64,000 nt of DNA from Malurus cyaneus samueli (lineage: Eukaryota; Chordata; Aves; Passeriformes; Maluridae). Shown here in pieces: positions 25,826 through 37,440 of the stretch. The first letter of the stretch is position 1; the number at the start of each line of letters is the position of its first letter. The stretch spans positions 938,499 through 1,002,498 of the forward strand of contig CM019219.1 in the NCBI GenBank assembly GCA_009741485.1, in the 5' to 3' direction. A program made the position numbers and the translations under genes. The notes beneath the pieces are model-generated. The model saw nothing but the letters and a program-made list of their open reading frames with translations, had not been told where the DNA came from and made no database searches.

Positions 25826-26825
25826 TATGTAGCCAGCTGCCGGGCTCCCTGAGCTCCTCCACTCTTGCTGAGCTCTGGGTTAGCAGAACAAATAAATTCC
25901 ATCTCCTCTCCTGCTGGCCAGAAGGATTTATTTTACAAATATTAGCAATCGCTCAAAAAAATTGTTCCTAATAGCAGGTTTTCACCAGAAATATAGGCAA
26001 AAACAAAAATATGCATCTAGGATTTAGGGAATTCCCTTGATAGGCCACTATCTGCTGTAATGCACAAGAAATCCCCTCCTGAAGGAATCATGCTTTATTT
26101 GTACAGCCCACTGAGACAGCGAGAAGAAAAATGAGATCTTTTTCAGGGAACATCCTAAACAGATGCTTTGAAAACACACGATAACATATTTACCAGACAA
26201 AACCCAACTCCTTCCATCAAGATGCTTCAGTGGATAATGGGAATTCTCTGTCCAGCCTTGCAGACATCTGACGACCAACTGTTGGGAGTTCAATTTCTTT
26301 AACTGCATAAACCTTCATTTTTAGCCCTGCGTACACCATGCCAGCACCTTAAACCATAATGCCGTAACTACCATAGACGCCAGATTCCTCCAGAGCGGCC
26401 ACAAATCACCATATAGGCTGACTTAATTAAGAGCCGAGTCAGAAATGCAATATACTAAGTATCATGGAAGAAAGCAAAGATGCAGAAAGTCAAGGTCCCA
26501 CTGCTGTTGTGGGAGAAGCTATCTATGCTTCTGCAGGAGTATAGTTTTCATGAAAGGCTGAGAAATCCCCAGGCTTTGGGGCGCTTTACTGGAAGGAGCT
26601 GAATACATAGAAACTTGCGATTCAAATCACACCGCTTCTTTTTCTGCTTTGCTTCCCTTGCCAAGTTTCCAAATTAGGCACCAAATCTCACTCCTAATGC
26701 CTTAATTGTTCCCAGAAAGACAGAGATCATAACCTCCAAACACACAAACCAGTTATCTTATTTAAACTAAGCCGCAAATTAACCGTAATTGTACGCCTGA
26801 AATACATTTTTGACAATTCAGAATA

Positions 26826-27420
26826 CATGTGTTAGAATAATCATCTAAAAAAAAGAAAACAAAACTCAAATATCAGAAATTCATTGCTTTTTGGATATTG
26901 CTTTTAAGCAATATAAGAAAACACGTTCAAAAAAACTGTCAGTGCTGTCACTTAAACCTGAGAGAAATTATTAAAAATGCCACATGATGATGAAAAAATT
27001 AAACTATCAGGAAACGTTGAGTTTAATCCACGCTCATGTTTTCCCCCTGCAGATGTCACCAGAGTGTGAGCCTGCTCTTTTCCCCACGTCCGGGAGACGG
27101 CGCTCGCGGCTCTCGCCGCTGGCCCCACTCTGCACATGAGTTCAAACTCCTGCCCGGGCCTCAATGTTGTCATGCATGACCTCCAGCTTCCTGTCTGAAT
27201 GAACCAACCCCGTAACTTGTAAAACTGTTTTTGAAGAGTATTATGAAGAGTGCTGCCGATGTCAAACATCTCTCCATCCATTACGCTCAAGTTACGGCGC
27301 TGACGTGTACATAGCAAGAGCCGTCATAAATAAAATCCTTCTGCCATGCTCTCCTGACTCTCTCTCGAGCGCCTGCTCTTTCCCAATTTGAACCATGCAG
27401 CCTAAATAAGAGAACGGGAT
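26826..27420. other. Conserved-looking non-coding element (copy c)
   Basis: This corresponds to 40701-41530 in d. The 27030-27420 part is GC-richer with several CpGs (for example GGAGACGGCGCTCGCGGCTC) set in AT-rich DNA, followed by CTCTCTCGAGCG. It has no sustained open frame in both copies. The duplicated 191-bp start seen in d is present only once here. Confidence 0.35.
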
Positions 27421-29640
27421 TTTGTTATTTGTATTAAAGATTTCTTATAGTTTTTAGGCAGACACTTGCGTTGGTTCAATTAATTTTTAAGCCCCGCAGC
27501 AAAACTCAGGAATTTCAAACCCACGTTTGAAAAAAATTGCAATTTATTTTGTTGAATTAAAGGTGGGAAAAAATAAACTGTTTTTTTGAGAATCCTGACA
27601 CAGTTGGCATGGATAAGTACTGAAACTCTGTATTATATTTCTGAACCATACAGTTATTAATTAATATTGTCCTGTACTGCACCATCGATCTCTTGTCAAA
27701 ATTTGTCATGTTTAATTACCTCAGGAATACATGTCGATTTAGAAGGTAGTCTGTTTGTTTTGGTGATATAAAGTATGATGACTAATTTGCAAAAATGAGC
27801 AAATTGTAAGATTATCTTATAGCCAGGAGCAGGTCGGGGCTCTGGGAACTGAAATATCATTTTCGAACCAGGATGCTGAGAATTCGGAGGCGAACGATGT
27901 TTCACCTCGGTTATTGTTCAACTTGCTGATTTGTCGTGTTCACCAGCAGCTGTTTGCACCAATAGGTTTCTGCATGGAATGGCGCAGGGTTGACCCTCCC
28001 AAAAATCCTGGTGATCATGGAGTGTCGGGTTCTCTTCCCATCCTGATCCCCCTGTTTCCCATCCCTGCTCACGGCAACAGTAATCAATCTAAGAAACGAA
28101 CCTCTGAGCATCTACCTGCTTGGTACCACACACCACTGGTCTGGTCCTCTGCCTTCTTGCCGATGATTAGGGGAAAAAAGCAGTGAAATATGAAAAAGAT
28201 AAATGCACAGGAGCAAAATCAAATACACCCAGCAGTTTAAAAATTATAAAACGGATCTACTGTTCCCTTTGGCCTGAATTTTTGAAGGAAAATGAAGCTT
28301 TTTAGTAGTCATCAGAGAATGACATGTGTCTCTGTACCAAACTAACCTTCCAAGATATTTAGCCCAGTTGTTGTATCATTATATCACCCTTCCTAATCAT
28401 CTTCAGCTTAATGCCTGCAATATCCATGCTGCTCTTGACCTGTGTGTCCCCATCACCTCTCCCTTCCTTGGCTCTCCCATGCAAGAACACACATCTTCAC
28501 CACAAAATCAACACCAAAATACCAATTACACATGATTTCAAAGAATCCTTTAAACCCAAAGAGTCCGGCTCCCACCTGACTTAAAACACACCCATCTTAA
28601 ACAATTCCAGTTCCTGACCCAACAACATCTGAAGGAAGAAGATTGTTTTCTATTAGTGGCCAAAATATTCTAGAAATTCTAAAAGGTTAAGTCCAGAAGC
28701 TCCATGATGACATCTCATATATATATCCACAATAAGAAAAAAAAAAAACAAAACAAAAGAAAGATTTGCTTAGGACTCGTTTCACATAATACAACATAAT
28801 CTGTTCAGATTCACACCAGCTTCAGATCTGTTCAGCTGAAAAGCAGTCCCTAATTGTTGAAAAATAGAGATTTTTTGGCTGCATAACAACAAAAAACCAA
28901 AAAAGAATCACCTGTGAAAAGTATTGCTAGAGAAGATTTGATATAAATCCATATCCTCCCGCTCTGAAGGTGCATGGAATCTACAGAGAAGGTATGAATT
29001 TAAAATAACAAATGCAAAGGTGTCGAAACATCCCAGCAGCCTTCCTCCCGGTTCTGTAGAGGCCCACAAGCAAACTATCATCCTTTGAACTTCCCATTAA
29101 TCTATTTTCTCTAATCCAGATAAAAAAAATCACATTGAACCTGCACCATGAAAGTCAAGACAACAAAATGTTCAATTTCCAAAGTTTTCGGATTTACACA
29201 TCTTCTTCTTTGCAAACTGAATTTTCCACTGACTGACTGTTGAATGAGAATCCGTAAAAAGCAACAAAAAAGACAAAACGAACGCAAAACAAACTGGAGA
29301 TCTTGCATTGAGGATTGTGTTGGCCAAATGACGACTGAATCCCAGAATCTCTGTTGAAAGGATATAATCATTTTCAAATGTGCACATAAACGATCAGAGA
29401 TAAGATAAAAAAAAAAAACAGATCATCTCCATAAAACATCAATATACGGACTCTGTGTCCTTCGTAAATTTCTAGACCAAATGTTTTCCTTACTTCGTGA
29501 CCGTGAGCTGGCATAAATCTGGAAGTTACTGCAAACAAAGCCAAAATGTAACAAACATTGTTCATTCACAGAGAATGCTGTAGGAGAGCAGCGGCTTCTT
29601 GAATAATTGCATGAATTAGTTTTGTTTCCTGTTCTTTCGT

Positions 29641-29717
29641 TAAAAAAAAAAAACAACAAAAAAAAACCAAAAAAAACCAGAAAAAAAACACAAAAACCAA
29701 ACAACAACAAAAAAACC
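29641..29717. repeat. A-rich tract (copy d)
   Basis: Runs of A broken by C, such as ACAACAAAAAAAAACC, lie at the c/d junction. Read on the minus strand it gives a run of phenylalanines in a spurious frame. Confidence 0.85.
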
Positions 29718-30131
29718 TCTCCTGAATGTTAGAGAACAGATTTCCATGTTCTTTGGGGTCTAACTCCATGAATTTCCTTGGTGTGATGTCAGCTGGGGTT
29801 GAACCTTCAGGTTTGGATTTTTGGGATAAACTCGAGCTCCATGGGGGATTTGAAAGCCCATCCTCAGCTGCCCCTCTCACCCAGAGGACTCCAAATTCCA
29901 TCAGATCGAACTGATGACTCTAAAAAAGGGCAACACTCACTCCATGTTCGTATGGAACAGCCCTTCCTGCCTTGGGAAATCTTTTTACACAGGTAAAAGA
30001 CAGAGAAAACTCTGCTCATATTTATTGTTTTTTGGTCTCGTGTCCGTCCCGCTCGAAAGAGGGGTCGGGGGGTTCTTTTAATAGTTTTTGGACAAAATAA
30101 AGCGCAAACGCGGCATATTATATCTGAGACT

Positions 30132-30138
30132 GTTTATT
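30132..30138 (-). promoter_or_regulatory. AATAAAC polyadenylation-type signal, minus strand
   Basis: The plus strand reads GTTTATT, so the minus strand has CAATAAAC followed by AGTCTCAGATATAATATGCC. It lies 1.4 kb downstream, on the minus strand, of the TATAAAAG at 31524-31531. The two could be the ends of one LTR-like transcription unit that has been expanded by the minisatellite. This is inference from spacing and order only. Confidence 0.25.
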
Positions 30139-30254
30139 GATAAGAAGGGTAAGTGTTCTACCACTTCCTACAAGGGGGGAATAAAGAGGGAAAAAGAGAA
30201 ACGAGAGAAGAAGAGACAATTGTTACCGCTGTACCCCGGCACCCCGTCGACGTT

Positions 30255-30260
30255 GGTGTG

Positions 30261-30326
<66 letters not shown>
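30255..30326. repeat. GT dinucleotide microsatellite
   Basis: About 36 GT units with one TTG interruption at the left. The c counterpart near 19645-19656 has only about six or seven units and continues into a GC-rich sequence that d lacks. The length change is too large to be a simple read error and may be allelic. Confidence 0.97.
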
Positions 30327-30328
<2 letters not shown>

Positions 30329-30404
30329 AGAGGGTGGTCGATTTCCAAACAGCAGCGGCTGGTGTCCCTCCCGTGAAACACGTGCCGTGGCTACGGGCTT
30401 ATCG

Positions 30405-31268
30405 CTGCTGCTGTGGGCAGGCTGGGTCGCGGACTGCGGGGCGTGGGCGGGCTGGCGCTGGATGCGCTGTGGGCACTGCTGGACACACGGCTGTGGGACT
30501 ACACGCTGTGGGCACTGTGGACACATGTGGGGCTGGGGCTGTTGGGCACTGGGGGGGGACCACCGGCGTGGCGGCGGCGCTGCGGCACTGCTGGACACAC
30601 GGCTGTGGGCACTGCTGGACACACGGCTGTGGCACTGGGACACCGGCTGTGAGGCTGGGCTGCGGCATGCCGGAACACGGCTGGGGCTGCGGGCATGCGC
30701 ACACCGGCTGGGGTGTGGGCACTGCTGGACACACGGCTGGGGCTGTGGGCACTGCCGGACACACGGCTGGGGCACTGCCGGACACACGGACAGTGCCGGA
30801 CACACGGCTGGGGCTGTAGGCACTGCTGGACACACGGCCGTGGGCACTGCTGGACACACGCTGCGGGCTTGGGACTGCGGACACACGGCTGGGCTGGACC
30901 TGCGGCACACGGTGGGGCTGTAGGCCTGCTGGACACACGGCTGGGGCTTGCGGACACACGGCTGGGGCTGCGGCACTGCGGACACAGGCTGGCCCGCGAC
31001 ACACGGCTGGGGCTGCGACACTGCCGACACACGGCTGGGGGCGGCACTGCGGCAACTGGTGCGGACACTGCCGGACAACGGCTGGGCGGGGCACTGCGGA
31101 ACACGGGCTGGGCTGGCACTGCTGGACACACGGCTGGGGCACTGCGGCAGGCTGGGGGGCTGTGGGCACTGTGGACACGCTGTGCGGCTGGCTGTAGGCA
31201 CTGCGGGCACACGGCTTGGGCAGCTGGGGCTGCGGACACTGCCGGACACACGGTGTGGGCAGGCGGCT
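30405..31268. repeat. CpG-bearing 30-bp minisatellite (copy d)
   Basis: The same unit as in c (GGACACACGGCTGGGGCTGT plus GGGCACTGCC). The best-kept copies are near 30595-30850; many others are shortened. The plus strand is G-rich and the minus strand C-rich, with one CpG per unit. Long frames on both strands (up to 389 codons) come from the 30-bp period. The array separates the A-rich and GT tracts from the CpG-rich segment. Confidence 0.95.
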
Positions 31269-31269
31269 G

Positions 31270-31660
31270 CTGCGGGACCACGACAGTGGCTGCTGCAGGC
31301 GCGGCTCCGTCGGGACGACAGCAAACACGAGGTTGTCGCAGGGTCGAGATCCTCGGGGAAGCGGCGAAACAAGCACACGAGAAGACAGGTGCGGACAGGG
31401 AAACAGGACCACAGGGAGAAAAGGAAAAGCGAGGAGTAGGGGGAGGCCAAGGTGACCCTCGAGGCGGCCCGCCACCTCCAGAACTCCAAAGGAAGATGGC
31501 CCCAGTTGTGTCGCAGTTAGCTGCTTTTATATGCCTCGGTCTCCTATTTCCCGCGCGTTTTTTCCGCGGGCTTTTTCCCGGGCATCCGGGCATCTGCCCC
31601 AGCAGCAATGGGGGCAGGGCGCTTGCAGAGCAGTGGGGAAGCTGTTTCCTTGACTGGCTG
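31270..31660 (-). promoter_or_regulatory. CpG-rich segment with minus-strand TATA box
   Basis: Read on the minus strand, a GC-rich upstream part (CCCGGATGCCCGGG, CGCGCGGGAAATAGG) is followed by GAGGCATATAAAAGCAGC with a TATA box at 31531-31524, then a CpG-rich leader running into the minisatellite. Core-promoter layout of this kind occurs in LTRs and in some genes. The TATA box is intact only in copy d, and no transcript or gene can be attached to it from sequence alone. Confidence 0.4.
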
Positions 31661-31836
31661 CCAGGCAAAACCTCCCGAGTGAAAGGAGAAGGAAGTGTCT
31701 TTACAAACAGACTGTGACTCTGGACTCTGGGCTCTGGGGTGAAAAGACTTAGGGCTGATACTGGAGATAAAGGGAGGTAGTGGAGGATTTCCGTGGGGTT
31801 CCACCGTTTGACTCATCTAAACTACCAGAGCAGAGA

Positions 31837-32098
31837 TGTAAACTGAAGGGGGGGGGGGGGGATTTGATAGAAGGGTTTCATCAGGCTTTCGGGAAGCCTG
31901 TAACTTTCAAGTACCTCAAAAATGGGGAAAGAAAGAGGGACGCGGCCGGGAAATTGGGATAAAAGGAGGCTGCGTCCTCTATGAATTTGAGAGACCCCAT
32001 GGGAAATGCCCATGACTCTCCCTTATTCATGAATAAAGTCGGACTCCTCTGTCTCCTTTTTGACAAAACCTCTGGTGTTTGGGATTAATTTTCCTTCA
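31837..32098 (+). mobile_element. Putative LTR of an endogenous retrovirus (copy d1)
   Basis: It opens TGTAAACTGAAGG and runs into 14 G (31848-31861). A TATA-like GGGATAAAAGGAGG lies near 31957 and AATAAAGTCGGACTCC near 32033, followed by a GT-rich stretch and an end reading CCTTCACG. The 3' terminus is worn compared with CCTTACA in d2 and c. Length is about 260 bp. No flanking viral genes or primer-binding site are seen, so a solo LTR is the simplest reading. The family is unidentified. Confidence 0.6.
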
Positions 32099-32992
32099 CG
32101 GGGACAGGCTTAGCAAGCACACTACTCCGGAAGCCATCTTTTACTCGTGGAACATATGTTGAGGATGAATAAGAATCAGACTGGTCTCTGTCACCTCGTT
32201 ACCAGATCACCTTTAATCTGCCAGCCAGACCAGCGCAGTGAAGGGAGTTTTTCCCCCTTCTCTGTGCTTTGAATGATGATTTGTTGATCTCTGTGATATT
32301 TTTGCTCAGGATTTTCGCTCCTGGGTATGAACCCATCGTGAAGAGGCCCAAATTCTCTGCCCTTGGAAAAAGAACGTGGATGGAAGGGAATTGCAGCCTT
32401 GCACATTGCCAGGGCATGGAGGGAAAACTCCATCCATCCATCCAAATCCCACAAAGGCAGAGCTCTGCCAAACACATTGGAGGATGCTGCAGGGTGGGAA
32501 TTGGCCCCTCATTAGAGATGCTGAGATTCTCTCTTTAGGAGGGCCTTCCAGCCCATGAATTTCACGGGAGATGAACAGGTAAAACCTGCCAAAAAAAATC
32601 GACCGTGTGGCAGATGCAGCAAACTGTACCAAAAGTTGTTCTCAGTGTGCAAAGACTTTTTTCTCAGTGCCAAAGAGTTGCAATTTTAATCTCTTGTTTA
32701 AACTCACTGTATTAGCTGACAAGTCAAATGCAATATAGGAGTTGTACTGCTCAAATTACTATTTATTAAATACATTGGATCAGTGGGCCAATTTTTATTA
32801 TTTTATTTATTTGATGTACATAATGAAGCAACAGGTCTCTCTGAATTATGATTGCTAAATCTTTTTAAGAACTAAAATTAACATTCTAGAAATCACACAC
32901 AGAAATAAAGGATAAAAACTTTAAAATCAGAAGTTGCTTATGGATTTTTTTCTCTGTATGTTTCCTGGGGTTAATATGGAATCCTGAAATTA

Positions 32993-33062
32993 TTTGGGAT
33001 GGAAGGGATCTTAAAATTACAACCCCACCCGTGCCATGGCAGGGACACCTCCCACTGATTCC
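32993..33062 (-). mobile_element. CR1 3' fragment (copy d1)
   Basis: TTTGGGATGGAAGGGATCTT followed by GTGCCATGGCAGGGACACCT matches the reverse complement of the CR1 end. It is truncated after CCACTGATT. Confidence 0.82.
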
Positions 33063-33274
33063 TTCATAAATCTATCCAAATTTCCCTTCTTTTATTTGAA
33101 TTACTGTTTATTTATCTACTGGGAGTGCACAGAATACAGGATCCCATTTCTAGAATAGTCCTAAAAATTCTGGGGTTACATCAGGAACTCAGAACAGTTT
33201 GGGAGCATCATTTCAGAGGTACCACAGAAAGGTTTTAATTTAAAATACTTCCAAATAGTTTTTGAAGCAGCAGC

Positions 33275-33298
33275 AAAAAAAAAAAAAAAAAAAAAAAA
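33275..33298. repeat. poly(A) tract (copy d1)
   Basis: Twenty-four A residues after GCAGCAGC. Counterparts are at 22654 and 36253. Confidence 0.85.
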
Positions 33299-34261
33299 CA
33301 ACCAAAAAAACAGAGACCAATGGCACAAGAGACCTCTGGCCATATGGGGCATTATGGTGTTGCAAAAGGGCAAAATCTGATTTTCAGGCAGGGAACAAAA
33401 CCTCTTGAAGTATGAAACTACTCATTGAAAGGCATGATCCTAAATTTAGGTGGTTTATCCCTAAAGAAAATCAACCACAGCAAGTTTTGTAAAAGGAACA
33501 GGCAACACCACCTGACTCAGACCCAAAAGATTGGCCTGGAAAGAGGAAATTCTGACCCCAGCTTTTCTCTTGGACCTGCAGGAGTGGCTCTGAACAACAT
33601 CTGAACTGCCCTGATGAAAATCTGAGCGTCTCATGGAGTTTTGAGTGTCAGGATGAGCCACTTAAAACTCCATTTAGAACTTAAAACAGAGAGATTGATT
33701 TTCTGATGAAGCCCATGGGGACGTTTCCCAACCAAAGTTAAATGAAAAGGAAATAAATTTGGAGGAAATTAATTTGAGAGGAATCTTTGTTGGTTTTTTT
33801 GTTTTGTTTTTTTTTTTTTTACTAGTTTGTTCTACATTTCCTTTATCTTCTGGGGTCCTTTTGCAAACAACAATCCCACCCTGTGCATGGCAGCTCTGAA
33901 TGAACTGGAGAGGAGATGCAGCATCAGCTTGCAAACACCTCACATCCCTTGTCCACAGCTACAATATTGAAAATGTCTGTGGATTACCCCTTCCTCACAG
34001 CTCCCATAATGCCAGCCATCAGCTGGTGAGAGATTAAATCAGGAGAAAGAAAAAGAGGAATAAAAACAGCAGACCTGGAATACACACATTAAGCATTCTA
34101 TTGTGCTTGCCCCAAAATGATATTCCTGGGAATTTACGCAACATTTTATCACTTGCTGTATTTAAATATATACTTCATCCAACTCTTCTTTACACAGTGG
34201 TGCTGCTAAACTTTTAGCATATTTTATGTGTTCAAATAAATCCAGAGCGTGGCTCGCAATG

Positions 34262-34510
34262 TTAAGGCAGAGGCAGCAATTTATTAGCAGAATTCGATTT
34301 CACACTCGGGGTCTCTACCCAGGGCCTGACATTGCTCTGCTTGCTCCTTGTAAACTCAGAACTTTTCCAACCAGCACAGAAATCTTGTTTCACATCTGGG
34401 CTAAGACTTAAACCAAGGGGGAATAGCAGAAGTAGCCATGAGAGCAAGAGTTCAGGGTCTGAAGGCATGACTAAACCTAACAGAATTTCTGAGAAATGGT
34501 TAAAAAGCAT
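34262..34510 (-). other. Small minus-strand open frame, copy d1 (frameshifted)
   Basis: This is the d1 version of the frame at 37255-37440. The hydrophobic LLLSWLLLLFPLGLSL part is the same. After residues KSSE a one-base loss (GTAAACTC for GTAAACCTC on the plus strand) shifts the frame and changes the C-terminus. This copy extends further at the N-terminus because two bases are missing upstream. I do not recognise a family. Confidence 0.2.
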
Positions 34511-34852
34511 GTAAGTGTCCCCAGTTCAGCCAGAGAGAGAGGGTGAGGGTTTTGACACCTGGTGTCTCCAGGAGTTGCCTCAAACTTCAGTTCCACTTCC
34601 ATGGCCTCTAAGCACAATTTCCACAGACCTCTCCTCCAACAGAAATGCTGAGGTTAGAAAGGTTCGTCTCAATTTTTTTTAGAAATTCCTATGAGTATCC
34701 AATCTTCTTTAAAAGCTCAGGGAAAGGACATTTTCTTCTGCTGTGGTACTTGGGCATCAGCCACTCAGGGTTTTTTTTTTTTCCCAGAAATATGTAAAAT
34801 TCTGCCTTTCTGGGGGATTTCTGATGGTTCCTCTTCCCTGCTGGAAAGGACC

Positions 34853-35041
34853 AATGGGGAAAGAAAGAGGGACCCGCGGCCGGGAAATTGGGATAAAAGG
34901 AGGCTGCGTCCTCTATGAATTTGAGAGACCCCATGGGAAATGCCCATGACCTCTCCCTTTATTCATGAATAAAGTTGCGGGACTCCTCTGTCTCCTTTTT
35001 GGACATAAACCTCTGGTGCTTGTGGATTAATTTTCCTTACA
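34853..35041 (+). mobile_element. Putative LTR, 3' part only (copy d2)
   Basis: It contains GGGATAAAAGGAGGCTGCG (TATA-like), CATGAATAAAGTTGCGGG (polyadenylation signal), a GT-rich GGTGCTTGTGG stretch and the clean end CCTTACA at 35041. The 5' 85 bp or so of the LTR is missing because the tandem junction cuts through the element. Confidence 0.6.
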
Positions 35042-35964
35042 CGAGGGACAGAGCTCCTAGCAAGCACACTACTCCCGGAAGCCATCTTTTACCTCGTGGA
35101 ACATATGTTGAGGCATGAATAAGAATCAGACTGGTCTCTGTCACCTCGTTACCAGATCACCTTTAATCTGCCAGCCAGACCAGCGCAGTGAAGGGACGTT
35201 TTACCCCCTTCTCTGTGCTTTGAATGATGATTTGTTGATCTCTGTGATATTTTTGCTCAGGATTTTCGCTCCTGGGTATGAACCCATCGTGAAGAGGCCC
35301 AAATTCTCTGCCCTTGGAAAAAGAACGTGGATGGAAGGGAATTGCAGCCTTGCACATTGCCAGGGCATGGAGGGAAAACTCCATCCATCCATCCAAATCC
35401 CACAAAGGCAGAGCTCTGCCAAACACCATTGGAGGATGCTGCAGGGCTGGGAATTGGCCCCTCATTAGAGATGCTGAGATTCCTCTCTTTAGGAGGGCAC
35501 TCTTCCAGCCCATGGAATTTCACGGGAGATGAACAGGTAAAACCTGCCAAAAAAAAATCGACCGTGTGGGCAGATGCAGCAAACTGTACCAAAAGTTGTT
35601 CTCAGTGTGCCAAAGACTTTTTTCTCAGTGCCAAAGAGTTGCAATTTTAACATCTCTTGTATTTTTAGCAACTCACTGTATTAGCTGACAAGTCAAATGC
35701 AATATAGGAGTTGTACTGCTCAACTATTACTATTTATTAAATACATTGGATCAGTGGGCCAATTTTTATTATTTTATTTATTTGATGCTACATAATGAAG
35801 CAACAGGTCTCTCTGAATTATGATTGCTAAATCTTTTTAAGAACTAAAAATTAACATTCTAGAAATCACACACAGAAATAAAGGATAAAAACTTTAAAAT
35901 CAGAAGTTGCTTATGGATTTTTTTCTCTGTATGTTTCCTGGGGTTAATATGGAATCCTGAAATT

Positions 35965-36045
35965 ATTTGGGATGGAAGGGATCTTAAAAATTATCCAACC
36001 CCACCCGTGCCATGGCAGGGACACCTCCCACTGATTCCTTCCATA
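35965..36045 (-). mobile_element. CR1 3' fragment (copy d2)
   Basis: This is the best of the three copies: TTTGGGATGGAAGGGATCTT, ATCCAACCCCACCCGTGCC and ATGGCAGGGACACCTCCCAC are in the order expected for the reverse complement of the CR1 3' end. Confidence 0.85.
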
Positions 36046-36252
36046 AATCTATCCAAATTCCCTTCTTTTATTTGAATTACTGTTTATTTATCCTACTGGA
36101 GTGCACAGAATACAGGATCCCATTCTAGAATAGTCCTAAAAATTCTGGGGTTACATCAGAACTCAGAACAGTTGGGAGCATCATTTCAGAGGTCACAAGA
36201 AAAGGTTTTAATTTTAAAATAACTTCCAAATAGTTATTTTGAAAGCAGCAGC

Positions 36253-36278
36253 AAAAAAAAAAAAAAAAAAAAAAAAAA
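36253..36278. repeat. poly(A) tract (copy d2)
   Basis: Twenty-six A residues after GCAGCAGC. Counterparts are at 22654 and 33275. Confidence 0.85.
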
Positions 36279-37254
36279 CAACCAAAAAACCAGAGACCAA
36301 TGGCACAAGAGACCTCTGGCCATATGGGGCATTATGGTGTTGCAAAAGGGCAAAATCTGATTTTCAGGCAGGGAACAAAACCTCTTGAAGTATGAAACTA
36401 CTCATTGAAAGGCATGATCCTAAATTTAGGTGGTTTATCCCTAAAGAAAATCAACCACAGCAAGTTTTGTAAAAGGAACAGGCAACACCACCTGACTCAA
36501 CCCAAAAGATTGGCCTGGAAAGAGGAAATTCTGACCCCAGCTTTTCTCTTGGACCTGCAGGAGTGGCTCTGAACAACATCTGAACTGCCCTGATGAGAAC
36601 CTGAGCGTCTCATGGAGTTTTGAGTGTCAGGATGAGCCACTTAAAACTCCATTTAGAACTTAAAAAGAAGATTGATTTTCTGATGAAGCCCAGGGGACGT
36701 TTCCCAACAAAGTTAAATGAAAAGGAAATAAATTTGGAGGAAATTAATTTGAGAAGGAATCTTTGGTTTGGGTTTTTTTTTTTTTCTAGTTTGTTCTACA
36801 TTCCTTATCTTCTGGGTCCTTTTGCAAACAACAATCCCACCCTGTGCATGGCAGCTCTGAATGAACTGGAGAGGAGATGCAGCATCAGCTTGCAAACACC
36901 TCACATCCCTTGTCCCACAGCTACAATATTGAAAATGTCTGTGGATGTACCCCTTCCTCACAGCTCCCATAATGCCAGCCATCAGCTGGGTGAGGAGATT
37001 AAATCAGGAGAAAGAAAAAAAGAGGAATAAAAACAGCAGACCTGGGAATACACACATTAAGCATTCTATTGTGCTTGCCCCAAAATGATATTCCTGGGAA
37101 TTTACGCAACATTTTATCACTTGCTGTATTTAAAAATATATACTTCATCCAACTCTTCTTTACACAGTGGTGCTGCTAAACTTTTAGCATATTTTATGTG
37201 TTCAAATAAACTCCAGAGCGTGGCTCGCAATGTTAAGGCAGAGGCAGCAATTTA

Positions 37255-37440
37255 TTAGCAGAATTCGATTTCACACTCGGGGTCTCTACCCAGGGCCTGA
37301 CATTGCTCTGCTTGCTCCTTGTAAACCTCAGAACTTTTCCAACCAGCACAGAAATCTTGTTTCACATCTGGGCTAAGACTTAAACCAAGGGGGAATAGCA
37401 GAAGTAGCCATGAGAGCAAGAGTTCAGGGTCTGAAGGCAT
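37255..37440 (-). CDS. Small open frame with hydrophobic segment and four cysteines (unknown, doubtful)
   Basis: This is a 61-codon minus-strand frame. Residues 6-22 are strongly hydrophobic (LLLSWLLLLFPLGLSL), like a signal peptide or membrane segment. Four cysteines follow, in the contexts DFCAGW, EQCQAL, PECEIE and a C-terminal EFC. The stop codon overlaps an AATAAA signal at 37256-37251, so the message would have almost no 3' UTR. Upstream a pyrimidine-rich ACCATTTCTCTCAG could act as a splice acceptor and keeps the frame open. It might be a terminal exon, a remnant reading into an LTR, or chance. Other copies (34262, about 23630) carry frame changes. I recognise no family. Confidence 0.2.
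   Translation of the reverse strand: MPSDPELLLSWLLLLFPLGLSLSPDVKQDFCAGWKSSEVYKEQAEQCQALGRDPECEIEFC

Larger units (their letters stand above)
19041..29624. repeat. Duplicated block c (10.6 kb, deletion-rich copy of d)
   Basis: The block begins TTTCCTGTTCTTTGTTAAAA and ends at GCATGAATTAGTTTT, where the next copy starts with the same TTTCCTGTTC words. Every landmark recurs in d in the same order and orientation: A-rich tract, GT tract, 30-bp minisatellite, CpG-rich segment, LTR, CR1 pieces, GC-richer element. After the LTR, c covers 8.3 kb against 9.1 kb in d, again through many small deletions. It lacks the extra 2.9-kb tandem copy seen in d. Confidence 0.9.
31921..34852. repeat. Tandem copy d1 of a ~2.9-kb unit
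   Basis: It begins AATGGGGAAAGAAAGAGGG inside the LTR and ends at GCTGGAAAGGACC, where the next copy starts with the same words. It contains the LTR 3' part, a CR1 fragment, a poly(A) run and the small open frame at 34262. Many 1-3 bp deletions relative to d2 occur (for example GATTCTCTC for GATTCCTCTC). Its length is 2932 bp against 3009 bp in d2. Confidence 0.9.

Noticed and set aside
29423..29901. Minus-strand frames with phenylalanine-rich stretches beside the A-rich tract
   Set aside because: The phenylalanine run is the antisense of an A-rich simple repeat; the remaining part is not preserved in frame in copy c.
30326..31717. Frames up to 389 codons over the d minisatellite
   Set aside because: Same reason as for copy c; the periodic peptide changes frame wherever a unit is shortened.
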